Translations under genes and position numbers: made by a program
DNA from: a virus
DNA length: 61,854 bases
IMG/VR virus record: IMGVR_UViG_3300006071_000011
Coordinates: 1 to 61,854 of that record
Direction: 5' to 3' (one strand)
In this document: positions 1-7,548 of the stretch, one piece after another
How positions within the stretch are numbered: position 1 is the stretch's first letter
Layout: each line of letters opens with the position of its first letter
Notes under the pieces: generated by a model
What the model saw: only the letters and a program-made list of their open reading frames with translations
Told to the model about the DNA's origin: nothing
Database searches by the model: none

Positions 1-7
1 ATGTTGG

Positions 8-697
8 ATGCTAGTGAAAACTTTTAATCATATAAACCATGACCACTTTCTAACTACTCTGAAAAGGGAAGAATATAATGGAAAACGATACTACATCTCT
101 CCAAATGGCACTAAATTGCCATCTGTTACAACCTTCTTGTCTCATTTTAAAGGCGATAGCATTGCAAAGTGGCGGAAACGGGTTGGTGAAGAAGAAGCAA
201 ATAGAGTTTCTGCAAGAGCATCTTCTAGGGGTACCAAGTTCCACTCATTGATGGAATCTTACATCAAGAACGAGGAATATTCCACATACTATAACGATGC
301 TCTTATGCCTGATATGAAACAGGCATTCCGTAATATGTTGCCAACATTGGAACGTATTGATAACGTCCATTATGTTGAGGCAATGCTGTATAGTGAGGCC
401 ATCGGGCTAGCAGGTCAGGTTGATTGTATTGCCGAGTTTGATGGTCTCACTTCCATTATTGACTTCAAGACCTCATTGAAACCTAAAAAAGAAGAATGGA
501 TTTTAAACTACTTTGAACAATGTACCGCATACTCTTTGATGTATGAGGATATGACTGGCATCCAGGCCAGACAGATTGTTGTATTGATATCCGTAGATCA
601 CGAAATCCATCCACAGGTATTCGTCAAGAGACGGACAGATTATGTTAAAGGATTATATGATAAGATTGTCCAGTTTAGAGAGGAATATGAACTATGA
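8..697 (+). CDS. PD-(D/E)XK superfamily nuclease (Cas4/RecB-like exonuclease)
   Basis: This 229-residue protein looks like a small single-domain nuclease of the RecB/Cas4 type, which would trim DNA ends in phage recombination or replication. The core reads GQVD (about residue 138) followed by IIDFKTS (about 151), the spaced acidic residues and lysine of the PD-(D/E)XK site. The downstream EQCTAY fits the Q-x3-Y motif of this branch, and GTKFHSLME near residue 76 supplies the upstream helix. Similar exonucleases occur in many T4-like phages of marine bacteria. The frame is open to the left edge, so the true start may lie upstream. It overlaps the next gene by an ATGA junction, suggesting translational coupling. 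Family call fairly sure; biological role inferred. Confidence 0.8.
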   Translation: MLVKTFNHINHDHFLTTLKREEYNGKRYYISPNGTKLPSVTTFLSHFKGDSIAKWRKRVGEEEANRVSARASSRGTKFHSLMESYIKNEEYSTYYNDALMPDMKQAFRNMLPTLERIDNVHYVEAMLYSEAIGLAGQVDCIAEFDGLTSIIDFKTSLKPKKEEWILNYFEQCTAYSLMYEDMTGIQARQIVVLISVDHEIHPQVFVKRRTDYVKGLYDKIVQFREEYEL

Positions 698-807
698 AAT
701 ACTTTCTACCAATAATGGTGTTTCTTTGTCTTGGGTTGGCTAGCTGTAACACTATCACCATCGCGGACTGCCTTATACGGGACAACACTAGTCGCCCCTG
801 TAACTAA
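694..807 (+). CDS. Small lipoprotein, 37 aa
   Basis: The ATG overlaps the stop of the nuclease gene (ATGA). The peptide starts MKYF, has a hydrophobic stretch, and carries a lipobox LASC with the lipidated Cys at residue 18. The mature part is only about 20 residues and holds two further cysteines (ADC and RPC). This fits a secreted, lipid-anchored phage protein such as an outer-membrane spanin, a lysis accessory or a superinfection-exclusion lipoprotein; sequence alone does not decide. The +1 frame stays open beyond this stop to base 870 but has no good start, so I keep the 37-residue reading. Lipoprotein signal clear; function unknown. Confidence 0.6.
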   Translation: MKYFLPIMVFLCLGLASCNTITIADCLIRDNTSRPCN

Positions 808-899
808 AGGTTCCGTAGACCATCGTGGTGTTTCGGCGCCACAGATGGAAGAGTTCGAGAACCAAGTAGAATAAACTTGCCAAAAAATCTCAAATATGT

Positions 900-907
900 T
901 ATAAATA
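900..907 (+). promoter_or_regulatory. T4-type late promoter (TATAAATA) upstream of tmRNA
   Basis: An exact TATAAATA, the T4 late -10 element, sits in the non-coding gap just before the tmRNA. Transcription would start about 10-13 bases downstream, at the expected start of the acceptor half. It suggests the tmRNA is made late, when virion proteins are being translated. Confidence 0.65.
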
Positions 908-914
908 TACTTGC

Positions 915-1153
915 TTAGGTCGTTGAGAACGGTAGAATAAGCAGGCAGGACCTGGGAGCGTTACCCAGCCGGTCCACCAAAGGACATTAAGGTGTCTTTT
1001 GGGGGCCGGAAGTAGGATCGACTGATGTGGTAAAGGCTGAAGGAGACCAAAAGCAATCGTAAATGCTAACGATAATTCAGCATATCAGGATCTTGCTCTA
1101 GCAGCATAATCCTACGGGCCGCCGGCGGCCTCGGAACAGAATGCCGGCACCTC
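915..1153 (+). ncRNA. ssrA: Circularly permuted two-piece tmRNA
   Basis: The acceptor half comes first and the coding half second, as in alphaproteobacterial split tmRNAs. The 3' acceptor strand CCGGTCC (969-975) is followed by encoded ACCA (976-979). It pairs with GGGCCGG (1003-1009) over 7 bp, with a G-U at the third pair, the alanyl-tRNA synthetase identity element. A T-arm of CTGGG/CCCAG with a 7-base loop precedes it (952-968). Between the halves, 977-1002 forms a 10-bp hairpin that processing would remove. After the acceptor strand comes GGATCGAC, like the conserved tmRNA D-region, then a tag frame ending at 1109 and a GC-rich palindrome (about 1119-1132) that could form a pseudoknot with GCCGGC downstream. 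Outer ends are approximate. The normal role is rescue of stalled ribosomes with SmpB. Confidence 0.93.
1065..1109 (+). other. tmRNA proteolysis-tag reading frame
   Basis: The frame from the likely resume codon GCT to TAA encodes ANDNSAYQDLALAA. The ANDN start is typical of alphaproteobacterial tags. The C-terminal ALAA is the kind of signal recognised by ClpXP/ClpA. The exact resume codon is inferred; an upstream in-frame GCA (1053-1055) would add AIVN. Confidence 0.85.
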
Positions 1154-1168
1154 ACAAAGGACACTAAG

Positions 1169-1300
1169 ATGAAAACAAAAAAGTTGATTTTAAAGTTCTA
1201 TCGTGCTATACTAGACAAAGATGCCAAGAAGGAGAGGAAGTTTTGGTTTAAACTCCTCAAGAAATCTTTCAAAGGTAAAAACACCCACGTAATCCGATAG
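1169..1300 (+). CDS. Small basic protein, 43 aa
   Basis: An ATG lies 8 bases after AAAGGA (1156-1161) and opens a 43-residue frame. It is rich in Lys and Arg with aromatic residues (KFYRAIL, RKFWFKLLKK). It lies directly after the tmRNA and ends 13 bases before the oxygenase gene, so it probably shares their transcript. No family is recognised. The charge suggests nucleic-acid or membrane contact, which is only inference. The good ribosome site and tight spacing argue that it is real. Confidence 0.55.
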   Translation: MKTKKLILKFYRAILDKDAKKERKFWFKLLKKSFKGKNTHVIR

Positions 1301-1313
1301 GAAGTAATAGGTA

Positions 1314-1937
1314 ATGGAAAATATTGAAACTATACCTCTATTTTCCACACCTATATCCATCACGGAAGTTTATGTTGAAGATGATGTTAAAAATCACCTG
1401 ATAAATCTTCCGTTTGAAAAAATGGATAACAGACAAGCACTAATGTCATCCGATAAAAAAGTTTTGGATCATGCAGTATGCAGTCAACTAAAAAACAATA
1501 TGATGGAGAAAATAAATTATTATGTAGAGAATGTTCATGGTATAGAGATATCCGATGATTATAATTTTTATATAAAAAGTTCTTGGGTTATGAGAGTTGG
1601 TGTCGGTGAGTGTAATGAATTACATACCCATGAAAGATCAGTGTTTAGTGGAGTTTTATATCTATGTGTTGATGATGAAACAGGAAAATTATTCTTTATG
1701 AGAAAACAAATACCTCCTATTAGAGAATGGTTTAAATGGAATATTAAAAATTATAACATTTATAATTGTGATAATTACTCTATTCTTCCTAAAAATAATA
1801 TGTTAATATTGTTTCCATCTGAACTGAGTCATGCAACGGAAAAAAATATATCTACCATCACCAGATTTTGTATAGGATTTGATGTCAATATAAAAGGGTG
1901 TTTAGGTAGAGGTGGTGTATCTGAAACATATTTTTGA
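1314..1937 (+). CDS. Putative 2OG-Fe(II) oxygenase superfamily protein
   Basis: 207 residues. An early PLFSTPI segment and a central HTHERSVFSGVLYL block match the small phage/bacterial 2OG-Fe(II) oxygenase-like family with the HxH...SGVxYL pattern. A later FPSELSHATEKN carries the distal His, and ITRFCIGFDV has the Arg expected to bind the 2-oxoglutarate carboxylate. Such proteins are common in T4-like phages of marine and soil bacteria, with mostly unknown substrates. Usually a Pro follows the second His of this motif; here it is Glu. The gene is more AT-rich than its neighbours, hinting at separate acquisition. Family call moderate; substrate unknown. Confidence 0.65.
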   Translation: MENIETIPLFSTPISITEVYVEDDVKNHLINLPFEKMDNRQALMSSDKKVLDHAVCSQLKNNMMEKINYYVENVHGIEISDDYNFYIKSSWVMRVGVGECNELHTHERSVFSGVLYLCVDDETGKLFFMRKQIPPIREWFKWNIKNYNIYNCDNYSILPKNNMLILFPSELSHATEKNISTITRFCIGFDVNIKGCLGRGGVSETYF

Positions 1938-1958
1938 CATGAGAAAAAAGGAACTGAG

Positions 1959-2183
1959 ATGAACGCTGAAGATATCAATAAGTTTTCCATGGCTATTGAA
2001 GAACTGGTATACATGAAGGACATTCCTTACATTGACGCCATCTGTTTATTCTGTGAAACCAACAACCTTGAGGTAGAGACGGCTGGTAAACTTGTATCAG
2101 GTGTCCTCAAGGCCAAGATCCAACTAGAGGCTGAAGACCTCAACTTCCTTAAGAAATCTAAAACTGCTAAACTACCAATATGA
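1959..2183 (+). CDS. 33: Late transcription co-activator, gp33-like
   Basis: 74 residues. The pattern IEELV...IPYIDAICLFCETNNLEVETAGKL followed by LKAKIQLEAEDLNFL aligns along its length with the core of T4 gp33, which reads IIEKMV...MSYLEATTAFLEEN and then IIEKIQSEAIDENLL. T4 gp33 bridges host RNA polymerase and the sliding clamp at late promoters. The protein is shorter than T4 gp33 (112 residues), lacking the N-terminal extension, as in cyanophage versions. It overlaps gp59 by 4 bases (ATGA), the same neighbour as in T4. Its presence agrees with the TATAAATA promoters found here. Confidence 0.8.
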   Translation: MNAEDINKFSMAIEELVYMKDIPYIDAICLFCETNNLEVETAGKLVSGVLKAKIQLEAEDLNFLKKSKTAKLPI

Positions 2184-2785
2184 GCCACTTTTCCGCGTAT
2201 GGTGCATACGTGGTCTTTGTTACGATCAGAACTCACTTTGAGAGCCCAACATTTGACCTCTTTACGCACCATAAAGTAAAAGCATCTAAGGCTACCTATG
2301 AGAAACGACCAGACAAATGGTTCTTTGATAAGGTTGCCAAAGAGTATGAAGACAGAGAACTACGAGATTTTTTTATTGCCAATAGATTGAAGGATCGTAA
2401 CTATGTCACTGAGTTATTGGAAGACGAAGCACAAGAAAACTATATTCAATACAAAGGAAGAAAACAGGCACTCACATATCACTTCACGAATGACGTTGAG
2501 CGAGTTTTTAAATATGGCCTTAATCTTCCTTTTGATGTTAGGGACGGCGAGTATCCTTATATTGTTTGCCTCTATCTTAGGGGAAGTATTTCTCCTGAGT
2601 CCATGGTCATTTTAAATGATTTTATAGGATACACCAACAAGTTTGATAAATATATGGGTGGCAATGATCCCATCTGGTCCAAGGTGGCGTTGAAGTTACG
2701 TAAATACAAACCATTTGTAAAATACGATAAAGATAAATTCAAACGCATACTCAAGGAGAAAATAGATGAGACTTCTAGAAGGTAA
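2180..2785 (+). CDS. 59: Loader of replicative helicase, gp59-like
   Basis: 201 residues, close to T4 gp59 (217). The segment KASKATYEKRPDKWFFDKVA matches T4 gp59's AYQKRRDKYFFQKL region. The distal YPYIVCLYLRGSISPESMVILNDF matches the T4 C-terminal domain, which has KLLQSNIISFETFILLDSF. gp59 loads the gp41 helicase onto gp32-coated forked DNA. The position between gp33 and gp32 is the conserved T4 order. It is translationally coupled to gp33, and its 3' end overlaps the next small gene by 20 bases. Confidence 0.88.
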   Translation: MSHFSAYGAYVVFVTIRTHFESPTFDLFTHHKVKASKATYEKRPDKWFFDKVAKEYEDRELRDFFIANRLKDRNYVTELLEDEAQENYIQYKGRKQALTYHFTNDVERVFKYGLNLPFDVRDGEYPYIVCLYLRGSISPESMVILNDFIGYTNKFDKYMGGNDPIWSKVALKLRKYKPFVKYDKDKFKRILKEKIDETSRR

Positions 2786-2939
2786 CGCATCAGATATCCT
2801 AAGAGACTTTGCCGATGGGCTTTATAATATTAAACACCACAATGGCAAATTGGTTCTAATACACGAAGCAACAACAGAAGTTTTGGCAGTAACAGAAGAG
2901 GTAGAATTTTACCTAGAGTTGTTTTTACTGCTTATATAA
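2766..2939 (+). CDS. Small hypothetical protein, 57 aa
   Basis: The frame opens at an ATG inside the 3' end of gp59, preceded by AAGGAG (2753-2758). It begins MRLLEGNASD and ends in a hydrophobic LELFLLLI tail. The stop overlaps a late-promoter motif. No family is recognised. The ribosome site and operon-like overlap support it as real. Confidence 0.5.
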   Translation: MRLLEGNASDILRDFADGLYNIKHHNGKLVLIHEATTEVLAVTEEVEFYLELFLLLI

Positions 2940-2942
2940 ATA
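2935..2942 (+). promoter_or_regulatory. T4-type late promoter (TATAAATA)
   Basis: An exact TATAAATA overlaps the stop of the 57-residue gene and lies about 65 bases before the start of the next small gene. Its placement at a gene end and the perfect match support a late promoter. Confidence 0.55.
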
Positions 2943-3006
2943 AGGTATATTATTTTTATGTTTTCTTGTGAGATATCTAGCAAACATCTTATAAGGAGAA
3001 ATGAAG

Positions 3007-3177
3007 ATGACAAAAGACGACTTGCTACTAGCAATGCAAATTCTTATAACAAATAATAAAGATCCTAAGGATGCTTCCGATTTAATTTGGACTCTATGGA
3101 TGGATCATGCTAATTATCAAATTTCTAACGGTCGTATAATTTATAAAAAAAATGGATCACTTTTAGGTTCATATTAA
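3007..3177 (+). CDS. Small hypothetical protein, 56 aa
   Basis: Two in-frame ATGs occur (3001 and 3007). AAGGAG at 2993-2998 is only 2 bases from the first but 8 from the second, so 3007 is preferred. The protein begins MTKDDLLLAM and contains DASDLIWTLWMDHANYQ. No known family is recognised. It lies between a late promoter and the gp32 promoter/hairpin, so it is probably a one-gene late unit. Confidence 0.55.
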   Translation: MTKDDLLLAMQILITNNKDPKDASDLIWTLWMDHANYQISNGRIIYKKNGSLLGSY

Positions 3178-3180
3178 TAC

Positions 3181-3209
3181 TTGACAGGGCCTTCGGGCCC
3201 TGTTATAAT
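3181..3209 (+). promoter_or_regulatory. Consensus sigma70 promoter with a hairpin spacer, upstream of gp32
   Basis: TTGACA (3181-3186) and TATAAT (3204-3209) are both perfect and exactly 17 bases apart. The spacer together with the ACA of the -35 box forms ACAGGGCC-TTCG-GGCCCTGT, an 8-bp stem closed by a C(UUCG)G tetraloop. Read from upstream, the same bases could act as a terminator or RNA-stabilising hairpin; there is no clear U-tract. It should be read by unmodified host polymerase, giving early expression of gp32. The gp32 start is about 115 bases downstream. Confidence 0.85.
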
Positions 3210-3325
3210 ACAAGAATAGAGTATGGTATAAAACCGGTTCGGGATACGGGCTTGGTAAATCCATACTCTGTTACATCATGATAATGTGGATAAGACAACA
3301 TACAACGTTATACAAGGAGAATACG

Positions 3326-4312
3326 ATGAACTTTGCAAATCTAAAAAAGCAATCTAAGGATTTCAACGGGCTTTTAAAGCAGGTTGAAAAGATGAATGGC
3401 GGTGGTGGTAACTTCGAGAAGGAAGATACCGACAACTATTGGAAGCCAACACCAGACAAGACAGGCAATGCCTTGGCTGTTATTCGTTTCCTTCCAGGTC
3501 CTGCCGTTGATGGTGACGACGCCCTTCCTTGGGTCCGTTACTTTGATCATGGTTTCCAGAACAAGGTTACTGGAAAGTGGTATATTGAAAAGTCCCTAAC
3601 AACCTTCGATGAGAAGGATCCTGTATCAGAGTATAACTCAACACTCTGGAACTCCACACAAGACGATAACTCTCCTGAGCGGAAGCAAGCCCGTGACCAG
3701 AAGCGTCGTCTTCACTACGTTTCCAATATCTATGTGGTGAGTGATCCTAAGAATCCTGAGAATGAAGGCAAGGTATTCTTGTTCAAGTATGGCAAGAAAA
3801 TCTTTGATAAGATCACAAAGATGATGAACCCAGACCTTGAGTCCGAGGGTAAGGTAAATCCTTTTGATCTTTGGCAAGGTGCTCATTTCAAGTTGAAGGT
3901 AACCCGTCAGAATGTTAATATGGGTGGTCGTAACGTATCATTCCCTAACTATGACGAGTCCGTGTTCCTCGCACCAGGTCCTCTATCAAAGGACGATGAT
4001 GAGATGGAAGCAATCTGGAAGCGTGAACATTCTCTCAAGGAGATTGTTGACCGTAAGAACTTCAAGACCTATGCTGAACTCAAGGCCCGCCTTGATGATG
4101 TTAATGGTTACACAGGTTCACAACCAGTAAACACAATCACCTTAACTGAAACAAAGGCATCAAGTTATTCTCCTGCGGCGCAGGAAGATGATGTCCCTTT
4201 CAAGAACTCAAAGCCTATATCCTCGCCTCAACCTGTGTCTGCTAAGGCACCAGTTGTGGAAGATGAAGAGGATGAAGACCTCGCAATGTTTCGCAAGTTG
4301 GCTGAGGACTGA
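3326..4312 (+). CDS. 32: Single-stranded DNA-binding protein, gp32-like
   Basis: 328 residues from the ATG that follows AAGGAG (3314-3319); a frame extension to 3278 lacks such a site. The N-terminus (FANLKKQSKDF) resembles the cooperative-binding B domain. ALAVIRFLPG, PWVRYFDHGF and ENEGKVFLFKYGKKIFDKI match the T4 gp32 core. The end is the acidic tail (VEDEEDEDLAMF) that recruits replication proteins. T4 gp32 binds zinc through one His and three Cys; this protein has no cysteine at all, so the zinc site is gone. It follows gp59 as in T4 and has its own strong promoter and terminator. Confidence 0.92.
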   Translation: MNFANLKKQSKDFNGLLKQVEKMNGGGGNFEKEDTDNYWKPTPDKTGNALAVIRFLPGPAVDGDDALPWVRYFDHGFQNKVTGKWYIEKSLTTFDEKDPVSEYNSTLWNSTQDDNSPERKQARDQKRRLHYVSNIYVVSDPKNPENEGKVFLFKYGKKIFDKITKMMNPDLESEGKVNPFDLWQGAHFKLKVTRQNVNMGGRNVSFPNYDESVFLAPGPLSKDDDEMEAIWKREHSLKEIVDRKNFKTYAELKARLDDVNGYTGSQPVNTITLTETKASSYSPAAQEDDVPFKNSKPISSPQPVSAKAPVVEDEEDEDLAMFRKLAED

Positions 4313-4335
4313 GACTTTACAAGATGAGTATTAAG

Positions 4336-4362
4336 AAGGGGCCTATGGGCCCCTTTTTTTTT
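4336..4362 (+). terminator. Rho-independent terminator after gp32
   Basis: AAGGGGCC (4336-4343), loop TATG and GGCCCCTT (4348-4355) form an 8-bp GC-rich stem followed by a run of 9 T. It ends plus-strand transcription from gp32 just before the convergent minus-strand gene, whose stop codon overlaps the T run. In the minus direction the hairpin lacks a good U-tract. Confidence 0.92.
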
Positions 4363-7324
4363 AATAGTTGCTATTACCACCTGAGAAGTGACCGTTGAGA
4401 TTGTCACCTGTTTCCTTCAAACGTGTTCTATTCATTGCACGGTCAAAAGTTGGATTCAACCATTGACCTTTTTCATTTTGTTTAACTAAACGGTCATTTA
4501 AATTTGGTGTCTGACTTCTTTCAGAGGTTGTCTGTCTCATTGATGTTCTTGGTGGTTCAGCAGTGACAGGAGGTGCGTTATCTATTTTACTATGCAATGC
4601 TTCAAATTCACTTCTTAATCCATTATTTGATGGTCCCATTTCACCTCTAACCTTAGGTGATGGTGTCACATCTATTCTCTCACCACCTCTAGCAGTAAAC
4701 AAAGGCTGTTGAGTTTTAGTATCAACCGCAGCCATGTTATCTCTCTTGTCCATTGGATAGAAAGAAACATCACCACCAACATTAAATGAACCACCACCTG
4801 AAGCACCAGGTATTCCTTGTGATCTTAGGAAGTTTTGTTGTGATGCTTCATCAGGTTTTCCAGGTTGTGCTTGTGGAGGTGGAGCAGGTGCTGGTGCAGG
4901 TGTAGGTGCTTGTACCGTTGCTGTTGGTTTAGTTGCTGCTTCCGCAGGGCTAATACCAATAGTCTTTTGAACTGTACCAGCAACCTTCTGTTCCGCACTT
5001 TTAAGTCTGTCCATAATAGTAGGCGGAGTTTGTGGTGTAGGTGTTGGAATAGGTGGAGTTGATTGTGGTGCAGCAGCTATCTCTGATGAAGGAGTACCTT
5101 CTTGCAACACATCAATTTTTCCAACTTTATTACCTTCAAGCCTATGTTGTGTCTCCATAAATGCCTGTCGTTGTTCAGCATTAAGGTCACCCATTCTGTA
5201 ACCAGTATGAACACCTGCGGCTTTCGCAGTCTCCGTTTTATATCTTGGGTTCTGCGGATTCTCTCTACGAGGAGCATATCTATCTATTGCTTTATCAATC
5301 GTTAGATTTTTATAAGAATCGGATTCAAACATTAAATGTTCTCTTGCTTTATGACCGGCTTCAGGAGTCGGAAATACAGCAAATTTTCCAGGTGCACCTT
5401 TCTTAGCACCACCAGGCATTGCACCAAGTTCTTTTTGCCAATCTGAACCGGTATATACAATATTACCAGGATTATTCTGACGCCATCCGAAATGGCCAGT
5501 TCTTTTTTCTACACGACCATCTTCATATTTTACAGTTGTATATCCTTTTCCTGCTTCAAGCACCTCTACAATTTTATTCTGTTTGGTTGAAACTGTAGGG
5601 CTAGCATCACTCATAGTACCAGTATCATTCATAGCATATTGTGCATTATTAGCAAGGTCTCTCTTTCTCATCCTTGTCAAATAATCTTCGTCAGAGGATA
5701 ATGAAGCAGTTTGTTTATTGGATTTTACATCCGACCTTTTATCACTTCTAGGTATTAAAACACCTTTTGTATCCACACCAAAAGATTTCATCAATTCTTC
5801 AGGTTTTTCGGATGTAACTCTACCTGTTTGACGGTCTACAGTTGTTTTAGTTTTTGCTAGTATTGCTTGCACATCTGGATTATCTAAGAACCCATTATAA
5901 ATCTGGTCATCTGATGCTAAAGATGAACCCCATGTATTCTTAAATTCATCGGTTTTTTTGACCGCAGAAATTAATCCTGAACGACTTAGATCAAAAGATT
6001 TTGGGCCCGCTGGTTTATTAACCGTAGCAGATTTGGTATTTCTACCATCATCTTTAATTTCAGGTGGCGGTGGAGCAACACTAGGTGCTACCGTAGGTGG
6101 AGTAGGTGGTGCTGCTTGTTGAGTTGGTTTAACATTTACCGTAGGTTGTTGATCTGGTGTTGTATAACTTGTTTGAACACCGTGTTGCTGTAATCTGGCC
6201 ATACCTTGTTCATTAGGCATGTGAACCATAAAGTTATTATATCCATGGTCTGGTCCTAAAAATCCACTTTGAACAGTATCGGATGCCCATTTACCAGGTC
6301 CTATTTTAATCTGAACGTGACCTTGACCCGATGCATTACCACCTGATGATGATACAACGGTACCAATTGGTAGGCTATCCAAGTATTGTTGTGTAAGTGC
6401 TCCGTTATGAACAGGTTTACCAGCATGAAATAAACCGGAATCTTGGAAATAGGTGTTGCCTTCTGATAATGTATGTGCATTACCACCCAAACCTTTACTA
6501 TCAAACCCATCATAGCCAAACATTCTTGCGGCCATTTTTCTGGTACCTACACCACACTCACCTTGATAATTATTAACTCCTCTGTTCAATGCATACTTTG
6601 AAAAGTCGGTAGTTGTTGTACCTTGACCTGGACCAGATGGTGTTGCACCTGTATCAGGAACATCGTATTGTGCTACTTCTCCTCTTCTCACCGCGGCGTT
6701 TAATGATGGATTAAAACTTGTCCAGTTTCCTTGGCCGGTCTGGCGCAACAGTGCTAATGCAACTCTTGTTTGTTCTTCTTTCGTTGCAGACATGGCGTTT
6801 GGTGAGGTGATGCCTAATTTGGGTGCAATGTTTCTCCAATTTGTATTGGTTAACTGAAAGTATCCTTGTGCAGTATGTGTTTTATCATTAATATAATTAG
6901 GAATATTTCTGTTTCCTGATTCATATTTTAAAACCAAACCTAAAAAGTTTTTCTCGGATTCAGTCATGTTATCTACATTTGGAACACCACCACCTTTTCC
7001 TCCTGCATATCCACCTCCAGTACCACCTTCTCTGATGGTACGGCCAACCTTTTCTGCTTGGTCTACAGTTGTACCACCACCAGAAGCCAGACCAGTTAAA
7101 ATGTCTTGTTGCTTTTGCTGAGATTTTTTGGATATGGCTTCACGAAAACCTGCTACGTCAGGTAATGCTTTTTCGTATTGTTTTGGAAATAGATCAGCAA
7201 ACTCAGAAGGTGTTAATAGAGCCAGCATAGATTTACCTACAGGGCTTGATGCTATCTGTGGTCGTCTTGCTGGTGTTATTTTCTTTAGTGCTTTGAATAC
7301 CGATTTATTTACCTTGTTGGCCAT
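4361..7324 (-). CDS. Multidomain virion-associated murein hydrolase (SLT + CHAP-like + NNPGN-type domains)
   Basis: 987 residues. Residues about 122-215 resemble a soluble lytic transglycosylase: KYESGN with the likely catalytic Glu135, then AQGYFQLT. Residues about 243-375 resemble a CHAP/NlpC-P60-type cysteine peptidase, with GEC (Cys257) and GQGHVQIK (His336). Residues about 611-735 carry WRQNNPGNI, GKFAVFPTPEAGHKA and ENPQNPRY, a pattern of phage wall-lytic structural proteins. Pro/Ala/Gln-rich linkers join the parts. It ends a minus-strand block with gp48, gp54 and gp26, so it is probably a tail or hub enzyme that opens the cell wall at infection. This fits with gp5 here lacking a lysozyme domain. 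The start overlaps the upstream stop (TAATG). Domain calls good; assembly site inferred. Confidence 0.82.
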   Translation of the reverse strand: MANKVNKSVFKALKKITPARRPQIASSPVGKSMLALLTPSEFADLFPKQYEKALPDVAGFREAISKKSQQKQQDILTGLASGGGTTVDQAEKVGRTIREGGTGGGYAGGKGGGVPNVDNMTESEKNFLGLVLKYESGNRNIPNYINDKTHTAQGYFQLTNTNWRNIAPKLGITSPNAMSATKEEQTRVALALLRQTGQGNWTSFNPSLNAAVRRGEVAQYDVPDTGATPSGPGQGTTTTDFSKYALNRGVNNYQGECGVGTRKMAARMFGYDGFDSKGLGGNAHTLSEGNTYFQDSGLFHAGKPVHNGALTQQYLDSLPIGTVVSSSGGNASGQGHVQIKIGPGKWASDTVQSGFLGPDHGYNNFMVHMPNEQGMARLQQHGVQTSYTTPDQQPTVNVKPTQQAAPPTPPTVAPSVAPPPPEIKDDGRNTKSATVNKPAGPKSFDLSRSGLISAVKKTDEFKNTWGSSLASDDQIYNGFLDNPDVQAILAKTKTTVDRQTGRVTSEKPEELMKSFGVDTKGVLIPRSDKRSDVKSNKQTASLSSDEDYLTRMRKRDLANNAQYAMNDTGTMSDASPTVSTKQNKIVEVLEAGKGYTTVKYEDGRVEKRTGHFGWRQNNPGNIVYTGSDWQKELGAMPGGAKKGAPGKFAVFPTPEAGHKAREHLMFESDSYKNLTIDKAIDRYAPRRENPQNPRYKTETAKAAGVHTGYRMGDLNAEQRQAFMETQHRLEGNKVGKIDVLQEGTPSSEIAAAPQSTPPIPTPTPQTPPTIMDRLKSAEQKVAGTVQKTIGISPAEAATKPTATVQAPTPAPAPAPPPQAQPGKPDEASQQNFLRSQGIPGASGGGSFNVGGDVSFYPMDKRDNMAAVDTKTQQPLFTARGGERIDVTPSPKVRGEMGPSNNGLRSEFEALHSKIDNAPPVTAEPPRTSMRQTTSERSQTPNLNDRLVKQNEKGQWLNPTFDRAMNRTRLKETGDNLNGHFSGGNSNY

Positions 7325-7548
7325 TACATTCTTTTCCGGTTAGCGTGATTATATCTATTTCTCAATTCATTCTCACGGTCTTTAGCCTTTTGTTCCTCTT
7401 CTTTAAGGAAGGCATGTAATAGATCAACATATATGTATCGTTCCCATGGCATCATTTCTTCCAGTGTGGTCAAATCCCAGTGGTGATGTTGAACCAAACC
7501 AAACTGGGTTTTATAATGATTGGCCAGTTTATCGTGGCCCATTATCAC
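7324..7548 (-). CDS. Small protein downstream of gp26; possible hub assembly factor
   Basis: Up to 74 residues, from a GTG overlapping the gp26 stop (GTGA); the ATG at 7542, three bases after that stop, is an equally good start. The sequence contains QHHHWDLTTLEEMMPWERYIYV and a charged helical C-terminus. Short proteins with an HHWxLxxLExMxPxER-like stretch follow gp26-type genes in other T4-like phages; the link to a gp51-like hub catalyst or tail chaperone is inference. Tight coupling to genes on both sides supports a shared job. Confidence 0.55.
   Translation of the reverse strand: MIMGHDKLANHYKTQFGLVQHHHWDLTTLEEMMPWERYIYVDLLHAFLKEEEQKAKDRENELRNRYNHANRKRM

Noticed and set aside
945-1010. 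T-arm and CCA first read as an ordinary tRNA
   Set aside because: There is no anticodon arm; the order of parts and the tag frame show a permuted tmRNA.
3278-3325. Earlier start for gp32
   Set aside because: No ribosome site, while AAGGAG is well placed for 3326 and similarity begins there.
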